The position numbers and the translations under genes were made by a program. 64,000 nt of DNA, taken from NCBI GenBank assembly GCA_945643635.1, contig CALZFC010000053.1, positions 1,040,001 to 1,104,000 of the forward strand, given 5' to 3'. Source of the DNA: Allodiplogaster sudhausi. Lineage: Eukaryota; Nematoda; Chromadorea; Rhabditida; Diplogasteridae. Positions 23,881-32,885 of this stretch are shown here, one piece after another. The notes beneath the pieces were generated by a model that made no database searches, was not told the DNA's origin, and worked only from the letters and a program-made list of their open reading frames with translations. Each line of letters opens with the position of its first letter. The first letter of the stretch is position 1.

Positions 23881-24886
23881 GAGAGCCTCTCTGTAAGACT
23901 CAAGGAGACGTCCATACAGCCCTGCCCTAGATGCAAGATTGCGGATCCAAACATTGAGGATGTGATCAGACATGACCAAGGGCCTATCTATTAACTTTTT
24001 GGGAAAATTTTATTTTTATAAAAATTTTCTCTCCAGGAATACCTTAAAGTGTGTTAAAAATTTGAAAATTCATATCGGGCTTTAAAGTCAACATTTTTTG
24101 ATATCCTTTTTTTCTTTCGATTTCTCGTCGAATGCTTAATAAAAAGTGTGTTGGGAATTTCCTCAAAAAGTTTCATTTTAGTTATTTAATTTCGTCATGA
24201 ATTTTTGTTTTCGCTCGTTGAGTACCTTAACCTCATTTGTGCGTGGGATTTTTGTTTCAGATTAAAGAGCATGAAAAACTGTATAACATATCTCAGAACC
24301 AAGGTCAACGTCTTTCCCCCAAGCCCCGAAAAAGTTACGAGAATAGGAGCAACTCTCGCCGGGACGATTGCGCAAAATGGCTACAACGGGCCACATTTGA
24401 GACGCCCATTGAAGATAAACAGATTGTTCTATTCAGAAAGTTATTCTTTTCAATATTTGTCTGAGAAATTTTCACTCAAAGTGTGATTAATTGATAAAAT
24501 CCGGAAAAATCAAATTTTCAAGCATTTTGGAAAATGGATGAAAACCTATTTCATGAAGATTAATGCGCACGAGCTTACTGAAAACAATAGTTTAATAGTT
24601 ATGTCTTGTAGAGCACAAAATTCTACACAATGTATGTTCAAAGCAGATTGTTTTCACTTTCCATTTGCCCCGAAAAGGTGATTTCAAATGCGCCGTCCGA
24701 GCAAAAATTTGCTTCGGGTATTTTGTCTATAAATGCGATAATTTTATTAATCGCTGTTTTCGTTCCAAATAACAAGGTATTTCGTGTTCCTGGTATCGAA
24801 CAACATCTCTAGGCCAGATTGTGGACAATTTTTTTTTTTACTTTTGACTGCCTATTTTTCGCCATGAGAGACTTGATTGTGGAAGG
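23881..24886. repeat. Left inverted arm
   Basis: Reverse complement of 30349-31348. It contains an exon-like stretch after TTTTTGTTTCAG at 24250-24261 (reading IKEHEKLYNISQNQ) and the first of two related segments around AAAAATTTG..TCGGGT..TTTTGT (24703 and 24896). The second segment extends past the point where the right arm ends. Confidence 0.85.
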
Positions 24887-25017
24887 AGAAGGACAAAAAT
24901 TTGTATCGGGTGTTTTGTTTATAAACGCGAAAAATATAAATAAGATTCAACATGTAAATTCGCTATTTATGAAAAGGTTTATCCTTCATTGTAATACTTA
25001 ATAAAATTTAATTTCAG

Positions 25018-25436
25018 CAATGTTGCTAGTCGTTGTTCTGACCAGTTGCCTGACCATTCGCAGTGTCATACGGTAACTTGAATTGTCATCAACGGTCAAA
25101 TATTTTCTTTTTTTGTCATGTTCATTCCTAAATGTTTTTTTAATGATATCATTAACGTTTATTTTCTATTGTCATATTCAGAGATGTGTGATTGCCCAGT
25201 CAACACGGTGTGTAAGAAAGTCAGTGACTTCGAGTATGAGTGTGAATGCGCTGTTGGTTTCACCGGTGAAATGTGCATACCTGGTTCGTTTTGTAGTATT
25301 CTGGCAATGACTACAGATCTCGTAAATATTAGTTCCAGAGTCCTCTGGCACTGCCTACTGGATGATCCTGGGCTTCATTCTGGCGCTGATGCTTATCTTG
25401 ATCTTCTGCTACATGATCTACAGGAAGAAGCGAGAC
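25018..25436 (+). CDS. EGF repeat plus transmembrane segment (partial gene)
   Basis: Exons 25018..25072, 25184..25283 and 25339..25436 read in one phase if the second uses the acceptor CAGAG. They encode an EGF-like module with the pattern C-x5-C-x9-C-x-C-x8-C (CPVNTVC, then ECECAVGFTGEMC), a short linker, then about 20 hydrophobic residues (WMILGFILALMLILIFCYMI) and the stop-transfer YRKKRD. So the product is a type I cell-surface protein with one EGF repeat near the membrane. No signal peptide exon was identified and the gene continues past GTAAGT at 25437. Exons at 31510-32110 could be its cytoplasmic tail. It lies inside the inverted arms, antisense to the D-D-E gene. Confidence 0.65.
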
Positions 25437-26288
25437 GTAAGTTGCCATCTGTGAATATAAGCTCCGAAAAGCGGATCATTCTCCTGTTTCGTAGTTGGAT
25501 CGTTTTTTTCCTCGGAAAAGGATGAGTGTTATTTCTCTCATTTTGTTGAACGAACTCCCATTCTCACCATTGTTCTTCTGTGACCTGCGAAATAGCACCC
25601 CATAGTGAGAATAAGGACCCGGCACTTGAAATAGCGCATAATCGGTTTGATGATTACCCTTCTCTAATTGGCTCAGGGTGTACTAAACAGAAATGTCCAT
25701 CATAAATGATTAGTGCCGAATGTAATAGGGGAAATTTTTCTCTCGGCAAACTTTTATTCCAAAGAACTTCATTGAAATTTTCCAGCCGACAACGATTTTC
25801 AGGGCTACCGCCTTATCGATGTCTAGAAGTCAAATGCTCTCTCGCCCTTGTGTCAGGCAAAAAGGTGCGAATTCGCGAGCAATTATGGCTTTATTAAGGT
25901 TACAACAATACTTTTACATCATAAATACTTATCATTTTGCTTCACCCATGTAAATGACTTGTCGGACGTTATAAGTTATTTTTCTCTCTTTGGATATGTT
26001 CTCTACGGCATCAGTTACGAAATAAAGCCTTTGATTCATCACACAATTAGTGCAGAAGAGAACAATTTCCGTCGTCAAGTGCATGAATTCTCTATAACGA
26101 ACAATCCATGAATGCCAGATTTGGGCCGATTCTCCTTTTCTGCTTTCAATTGACTCATATGATACATAGCTGAAGAATTTGGAGCGGTTGCATCATATTT
26201 TTTTGCTGTGTACTGTCTTTCGAACTGTAAAGGACTGATACATTTCTGGCATATACATTTAGTCAATAACTGCGAAGTGAACTGATGT
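25437..26288. other. Non-coding stretch between EGF/TM exons and the D-D-E gene
   Basis: No exon recognised. It contains one copy of a dispersed motif, CAGGCAAAAAGGTGCGAATT at 25856-25875, also found at 44649 and 45597. There is a GA run at about 26338-26368 inside the 3' end of the D-D-E gene. Confidence 0.5.
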
Positions 26289-29200
26289 TCACAAATAATA
26301 CAGTCTTTTTGGATCTAATTGAAGGAGACGTCGTAAGTGAGAGAGAGAGTGAGAGATAGAGAGAGAGTTATCAAAATAATTCCTCATGTGGTCTATTTCG
26401 CTGGGCATCTGGTTCTTGTCCGATTTCAGGCTCGTGAGCCAGTTGGAGCTCATTGAATGCAATATCCCTGTTGATATCGAATTCGGTTTCAAACTGCGGA
26501 TCAGTTCTGAAATGCTCCTCCTCGTCTCCTTCTTGAGAAAATAATTCACTATTTGCAATTGACCAATGCGAGAATGTCTGTATGCCCGAACTCCGTCTTC
26601 CTCGAATACGAATGTGTTCAGCGTGGATATGAGGGGGATTTTGGTGGGTGATGGTTTCGGATCAGCCAGCGTGCGGACGTATACGGATAGCCCAGCGAGT
26701 TCTTTCAGGTGAAGTACGGCTTGATAAAATTGATCTGCATTGATTACATCGTGACCAGAATCAACGTAATCATGAAGCTTCCGCTTCACAACCGCCGCAT
26801 ATCGGTCGCAGGCGGATTTTCCTGCTTGCGCCTCGGAAAAAAAATAGGAAGCGATCTTGACATTCGATTTGAGAGATATCTCAGGAAGGCAGGCAATTGT
26901 AGCACTGCTTTTGTAGCATCCTGTTATCAGAGTCGTTGAATTTCGAGGAATATAATGCAATAATATGAAAATCAATAATACCAGCGTTATCAGATCTGAG
27001 GTGAACCTTCGTGATTCCTACTTTCGACAGTGACGATAGAATGTGTCCAATTGCGGAAGTGACTGCGACAGTATCCTGATAATTGTAATAGTTATAACTA
27101 TCAGTCCATAATAAATTATAATTACTATTTAAAGGAGATCGATGTATTAATATTTATATATGCGAATTAATATTGACTCGTAGTTTATTTCTAACCTGGA
27201 GGTCTGATTTCATTATATGAATAAACGTATGTTGCTTCAAGTCGCCATCAACTCTCGCAAGGACATGGCTTATGTGCCAAGAGATTCCCCTCTTAGCAAA
27301 GAAGTCAGTCGTCTTCTCGCGAGAGAACATTGGCAGAAGCTTCATCGCCCAGTCAAGCGTTATGAGGGCCTCGTTGTCTTCCAAAGACGCAACAAGTTGA
27401 TCGCGGTCACGCTCGCTGGCAGTTGCTCGAATTTGATGCCTCTTCAGGTCATCAATCCTCGTCTCAATTCTATGAACATCTGACAGTGTTCTATCAAATT
27501 TCCTCCATAATTCAGTCCCATCTGCGGCAGCATCACGAAGTTCCTCAACAGTTGCGCGAAGATCTTCAGTTACTATCTATAAATGTTTTAGTGTACTGTT
27601 TGAAGTTATGAAAGTGGCTAGGTGCCTACTTAATCATATTTTTTAAAAACTGACCTTTACCAACTCACAACGATCACAAACAAGGTCATGAATGTGAGAA
27701 TCGGATATTCCTTCTCCTTGGCACGGCTCAGAGAACTCTGGCAACTTGGGATCACTGATCGCGTGACCGATACAGTGATCGGCAATTCTTGATTTCTGCC
27801 TGATGTGGACTTTGTAGTCAGTCCGCAAATATTGCTTTGCCTCGAGAAACTTCATTCTAAGCGAAGTTGCCCAAAATTCATCGATGTCGCCGCTTATCTT
27901 GAGCCCCTCTACGATCCCTAGCGCATCATCAAAGCCCTTTAAAATAAATGTTTAGAAAAATGTTTTTAAATACTTTATTACAAACCACCATTGCGTCGGC
28001 AACGAAAAAGTCTACACCGTGGAGACTTTTCCGTCTTGTTGCTGAACAGGCAGAAAGAATTCGATACATGGTTGCCGCAGACATCAACAGCCTTTCCTCC
28101 TTCGTCTCCTCGAGATCTCTTCAAAGTTTGTCAGTATTTAGAAAAAAATTTAGAAAAAAATAAACCTCTTGTAGAGTTCTATGATTTCAGTTGCGCTATG
28201 CTGTCGAAGAATGTTAGGATATTCCACGAGACTACCATCTGATAACTTAGATGTTCTTGTTCCAAAAGGAAGGGTGACGGACACCTTGAAGCTAAATCAA
28301 AAATAATAATCTTTAGTTCAAATGCCTGATTTTTGCTAAATGTAAACCTCGTTATAAATTCGATAAAGCGGTTGATGGCCTCAGCTGAGTACTTCATCCT
28401 CTTATTATCTTTTGCGACTTCCTTCCCTCGATGTGCCAATCGTTTAGACTGCGTGTATGAATACTCCGTAAGCCCCGGAATATAGCGTTCTACTTCAGCA
28501 AGACTAAGATAAGGGGTCACAATCGATAGAAGATGTAATTTTTCAAGTCGAGAAGACGCTGCAAGATAGCGATTGCGAATGGCCTTCATCAGAGTCTCGT
28601 AGCTGTCAGTTCTTCTCCTCTCATAAAGTCCTTCAAGCTCGGTTGAAATAACCACCTTCATGAGTTCGTTGGGGGAGTCTGGAGCAACGATCTCACAGGC
28701 TACATCGAAAGCGCCTTTCAGATACATCGCTTTCCTTCTTTGAGACCTTTCGTCAATATCTCTGTAGTCCTTTCTTCGCATGACCTTATCTTGACCGATA
28801 GCTTTCAGATATTCAGAGAATGTCTTCTTTGCAGATTCAGAAGCAGTCGAGACCGTTCGCTTCAAAGGTGGTCCTTCGTAGCGTGGTGGGAAATACGTCG
28901 GATCGTTGTCTTGTGAGCAGGAGGGAGCATATTCTTGAATATCGGCAGGAACGTCTGGTGTTTTTGAAAGACGTCTCTGCACCAATGCGGGGTGAATAGA
29001 GTGGCCCGTCTCTTGAACTGTTCGTTGTGCACTATCCTTCTCCAATTCTATTTTATGCGTTGGACACACTGCTGCAATGATTGTACATGCGTGATTTTTA
29101 GGAAATGGAGAGTAAACCACTCACGCAATCCAATGTGAAGCAATATCCCGTCGAATTCTAAAGCTGCTCTCGCTTCTCCCTTCTCCACAACATCACTTCC

Positions 29201-29831
29201 TGCCACAACGGGTGGAGATCCATGGTGCGTAAATGGATGCGGCAATGAGCAGGTCTTCTTTAATGACGACTTCTTGCGTTTGTAATGGTAGAATCGCCTA
29301 TGATCGTCCCAGTGAGTTCCAAGCTCTTCTATATGCTTCTGACAAATGTACCTTCCGCCAATTCCGCCAGTCTGAATAACTGAATTATTTAGCATTATTG
29401 TAGAAAATTATTTCTTACCTCTGCAGGATTATTGTAATTCCAATCAAATTCGCCGGCTCCTCGAGAGAGAATCATGTCAAGAAGATTTGATGTTCCAAGG
29501 GAGTTCGTTGCTTCTTCATCAATAAGTTCTTTCATCCTGAAATTATATAGTAAATAAATTTTAAGAGATAATTTACGATTGTGATATATTAGTACTTCTT
29601 CTTTGGGCCTTCGCATTTCGTGTCCACTTCAGAAACTTTTGGTCGCTCCATTTTTTCATAGGTAGTCTTTCTGAGAACAGAAAAGTAGCACGGAGTTTCC
29701 TCCTCATCCAGGCTGTCAATCTCAGGGTCCATATTCGGGATGACTGTGTCTGGACCTCCTCGTTTGCGACGACGACTTGGATGGGCATTGAAGCCGATGA
29801 CAAGAAGAAGTATGAGAACAACGTGACGCAT
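26289..29831 (-). CDS. Putative RNase H-fold (D-D-E) transposase/integrase, uncharacterised family
   Basis: Ten minus-strand exons in continuous phase: 29596-29831, 29419-29536, 29125-29371, 28348-29071, 28166-28291, 27986-28118, 27655-27936, 27196-27576, 26982-27075, 26289-26920; 2973 nt, 990 aa, no internal stop, canonical borders. Features: hydrophobic N-terminus of unclear meaning; Cys/His motifs CQKH and CPTH near 128 and 203; a helical region with IPGLTEYSYTQSKRLAH; a second Cys/His cluster (DHCIGH, HIHDLVCDRC, about 580-620); a coiled-coil-like stretch; then LDWAMK (D697), RSDNAGCY (D778) and FFSEAQAGKSACDR (E810). Spacing is D-80-D-31-E, each after a hydrophobic strand, as in RNase H-fold recombinases. 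From memory it resembles large unnamed predicted proteins of cnidarians and other invertebrates. Activity is inferred from the triad and the flanking inverted arms. The 5' end may lie further upstream. Confidence 0.7.
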
Positions 29832-29871
29832 TTCTTAACAAAATATTCATATGATTTTAGATCCAAGTACT

Positions 29872-29985
29872 AAAAAAAACAAAATTATACATGCGAAACA
29901 TGCGCCATAAATTTATACAAAAAAAACAAAATTATACATGCGAAACATGCGCCATAAACAAAACATGCGCCATAAATTTAAAACA
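29872..29985. repeat. 53-bp tandem duplication
   Basis: AAAAAACAAAATTATACATG and the following CGAAACATGCGCCATAAA occur twice in a row, with a third partial CATGCGCCATAAATTTA. It lies just upstream of the D-D-E gene start. Confidence 0.85.
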
Positions 29986-30117
29986 TTCAGCGAAAATGAG
30001 ATCAAAGGGGTAATTTTTTAATAATTGAAGACAGCCACATAGTCACAATATAGTCATAGGCAGCATATGGCAGGAATAAGCACACGAAAGGGAGAAAAGG
30101 GCGGCGCATAGAGCGTC

Positions 30118-30262
30118 TGCCTGCCCGAATGGCAAATGACAATTGACAGATGGCTGGCACGGCCTGACACAATCAAGGGGATAAAGGCCTATGCCAGCCT
30201 GAATGGCAAATGGCATTTGACAGATGGCCGGCATGGCCTGACTAACGTAAGCGATAAAAGCT
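30118..30262. repeat. Diverged tandem duplication, unit about 75 bp
   Basis: Two units share GAATGGCAAATG, TTGACAGATGGC and GGCACGGCCTGAC-like parts. It lies between the D-D-E gene and the right arm. Confidence 0.75.
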
Positions 30263-30348
30263 GGAAGTTGTGGAGCGATAGAAAGAAATGTGTCGGTCCA
30301 TTACAATTTGAATTGAAAAAAAACTAAAATAAATATTGGTGATTTTCC

Positions 30349-31348
30349 GAATTCCTTCCACAATCAAGTCTCTCATGGCGAAAAATAGGCAGTCAAAAGT
30401 AAAAAAAAAAATTGTCCACAATCTGGCCTAGAGATGTTGTTCGATACCAGGAACACGAAATACCTTGTTATTTGGAACGAAAACAGCGATTAATAAAATT
30501 ATCGCATTTATAGACAAAATACCCGAAGCAAATTTTTGCTCGGACGGCGCATTTGAAATCACCTTTTCGGGGCAAATGGAAAGTGAAAACAATCTGCTTT
30601 GAACATACATTGTGTAGAATTTTGTGCTCTACAAGACATAACTATTAAACTATTGTTTTCAGTAAGCTCGTGCGCATTAATCTTCATGAAATAGGTTTTC
30701 ATCCATTTTCCAAAATGCTTGAAAATTTGATTTTTCCGGATTTTATCAATTAATCACGCTTTGAGTGAAAATTTCTCAGACAAATATTGAAAAGAATAAC
30801 TTTCTGAATAGAACAATCTGTTTATCTTCAATGGGCGTCTCAAATTTGGCCCGTTGTAGCCATTTTGCGCAATCGTCCCGGCGAGAGTTGCTCCTATTCT
30901 CGTAACTTTTTCGGGGCTTGGGGGAAAGACGTTGACCTTGGTTCTGAGATATGTTATACAGTTTTTCATGCTCTTTAATCTGAAACAAAAATCCCACGCA
31001 CAAATGAGGTTAAGGTACTCAACGAGCGAAAACAAAAATTCATGACGAAATTAAATAACTAAAATGAAACTTTTTGAGGAAAGTCCCAACACACTTTTTA
31101 TTAAGCATTCGACGAGAAATCGAAAGAAAAAAAGGATATCAAAAAATGTTGACTTTAAAGCCCGATATGAATTTTCAAAATTTTAACACACTTTAAGGTA
31201 TTCCTGGAGAGAAAATTTTTATAAAAATAAAATTTTCCCAAAAAGTTAATAGATAGGCCCTTGGTCATGTCTGATCACATCCTCAATGTTTGGATCCGCA
31301 ATCTTGCATCTAGGGCAGTGCCTACTGGAGCCTTACTGAGAGGCTCTC
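30349..31348. repeat. Right inverted arm
   Basis: Reverse complement of the left arm, ending inside the second internal repeat unit. On the minus strand its exon-like stretch (IKEHEKLYNISQNQ) lies upstream of, and in the same direction as, the D-D-E gene, so it could supply a 5' exon or promoter. Confidence 0.85.
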
Positions 31349-31509
31349 TTAATGTCTTCCATCTCCTCCCCTCTCCACTGCAATTGCCTCATCTTCGTCC
31401 ACCGCCGTACATCTCCAACGACATCTCTCTCTCAGGTAGAGAGAGTGAAAGACAAAGAGAGAGAGATAAGTTATTTGTAAAGTGAAACGTTAATGGTATC
31501 ATCCTTCAG

Positions 31510-31910
31510 AGCGAGATCGAACTCGGGGATCGACAGTAGGGATGAGCAGCCCATCTTGCTCGCAGGTAAGAAAGAGAAAGAGAGAGAGAAGAATAACTGT
31601 GAACTCATTGAAAGTGTTTCGAAGAGAGTACATTAACAATGCCTTTATTTCCAGAGCGAGACGTTCGCGGGCTCGCGCAACTCGAGGATCGACAGCAGGA
31701 CGAGCAGCCCGGCCCTTCTTGTTCGCAGGTAAACAGAGAGAGAGAGAGATTGATGGAAGAGAGTAAAGAGAGATAATTACTGTGAACTCATTTAAAGTGA
31801 AAGTGTTTCGAAGAGAGTCGATTAACAATGTCCGTTTTTTGCTGAGCAAGGTCTTCGCGGGCTCGGGCAACTCGATGATCGACAGCAGCAGCCCTTCTTG
31901 CTTGCATGTT

Positions 31911-31949
<39 letters not shown>

Positions 31950-32117
31950 TTACATAACTGTGAAAACATGGAAAGTGTTTCGAAATGAGTAGATTAACAA
32001 TGTCTTTATTTCCAAAGCGAGATCTTCGAGGGCTCGGCGATCTCTTCATCGACATCAGGATGTACATATTTGATGTATTTCTTGTTCTTTTTAATGTGTG
32101 TTTTAAATTTGAATAAA
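31510..32117 (+). CDS. Tandemly duplicated short exons and gene 3' end (possible EGF/TM tail)
   Basis: Four related exon-like blocks with AG/GT borders: 31510-31565, 31655-31728, 31847-31907, and from 32018 to the gene end; AATAAA at 32112-32117. Block two has two open frames, one reading SETFAGSRNSRIDS, the other RDVRGLAQLEDRQQ; related words recur in blocks three and four. Block one has lost about 16 bases and carries a stop in one frame; block three's donor is altered (GCATGTTAAG). Introns are mostly GA repeats plus a shared TGAACTCATTGAAAGTGTTT-like part. Phase 0 would allow splicing from the RKKRD exon at 25436. The frame in use cannot be decided by eye. Confidence 0.4.
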
Positions 32118-32320
32118 GAATTTTTAAACCTTAACTTGTGAGTGCTTGCCGCTTTTTGAAATAGAAAAGCGTGCAGCACTCACTTGTTAAATTAGATATA
32201 TTTTGTGTTCAGTATAAAGCACTTTAAATGTTGTCATTTGCAAAAAAACCGGCTGAAACTTGCTGTTAACTCCCGCTCTTTGATTTTTCTCGGACCCGCT
32301 CGCTCTGTTCGGGCTGGCCC

Positions 32321-32347
32321 CCGTTCTTGGCAAATTGCCAAGAACGG
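32321..32347. repeat. 27-bp near-perfect palindrome
   Basis: CCGTTCTTGGCAA and its reverse complement are separated by one base. It lies in the GC-rich start of NAALADase intron 2 (right copy), 100 nt from the split exon 2. Confidence 0.85.
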
Positions 32348-32473
32348 CCAAGGTTGGCAATCTGCCATCTTGGTGTGCCCGAAAGGGGCGGAGCAACGCA
32401 ATTACATGGGACAACACATCGTGGAGGCGTGGAGCGAGCGCGCAAACCTTGATGTTGTCGACATTGATTGCCT

Positions 32474-32826
32474 TGTCGGCAAGTGCCGAGTATAGGAAGT
32501 TCTTTTCCCCCATCCTACTAATGAATCATTCCTCCGCTTCATCTATTTTTGGTAAAGGAAAAGAATTCTAGATGAGTTGTTTTTCACCCTTCTCTTCTGC
32601 CAGACATATGAAAAGGTCTATATGAATCACCATCTCCTCCTGTTTCCTTGATATTGTGATAGAAGACAGAATGTCTGGAATGCTTTCTATCGTGCTTTAA
32701 AAGGAGAAGTCAAGCACTTATTATTCATTTTACTCTCTTCATTTCGATTTTATGTTTGAGATGAACGGTTTAATTACCCAAGTTTGAGGGAGAATAAAGG
32801 ATACCTGTCTTCTTGCTCGCAACAAC
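32474..32826 (+). repeat. 5' LTR
   Basis: Begins TGTCGGCAAG and ends CGCAACAAC. It contains GAATAAAGG near the end (32790-32798), a likely poly(A) signal. Nearly identical to 40994-41346. Confidence 0.93.
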
Positions 32827-32844
32827 TGGTGCGTCGGCACGCGT
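32827..32844 (+). promoter_or_regulatory. Primer binding site
   Basis: TGGTGCGTCGGCA directly follows the LTR; TGG pairs with the tRNA CCA end. The sequence loosely suggests tRNA-Gly, but the tRNA was not checked. Confidence 0.6.
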
Positions 32845-32885
32845 GAATCCTGGAGCGCCAAGTCAGAGACACAGCTGTTCCAGCA

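Larger units (their letters stand above)
23881..31348. mobile_element. Candidate DNA transposon with 1-kb inverted arms and TTAA borders
   Basis: Outer ends read TTAA then GAGAGCCTCTC at the left (TTAA 23877-23880) and GAGAGGCTCTC then TTAA at the right (31349-31352). Behind these, arms 23881-24886 and 30349-31348 are reverse complements with only a few differences over most of their length; the outer 60 bp are more diverged. Between the arms is a minus-strand gene with a D-D-E triad. TTAA duplications are known from piggyBac and Kolobok elements, but the protein resembles neither as far as I know them. Caution: EGF/TM exons on the opposite strand also lie inside, so a composite origin or two separate insertions are possible. 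Confidence 0.55.

Noticed and set aside
26289..26400. The (GA)n run at the 3' end of the D-D-E gene as a sign of a wrong last exon
   Set aside because: The frame passes through it in phase to a stop. Only the last 30 or so residues are uncertain, and the catalytic part is unaffected.
26289..29831. Assigning the D-D-E protein to piggyBac or Kolobok because of TTAA
   Set aside because: The triad spacing and motifs (LDWAMK, SDNAGCY, SEAQAGK) do not match the signatures I know for either; TTAA alone is weak evidence.
29787..29831. Secreted protein call for the D-D-E gene from its N-terminal hydrophobic stretch
   Set aside because: A signal peptide is hard to reconcile with a nuclease-like protein. 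The true start may be another exon upstream, so no localisation is claimed.
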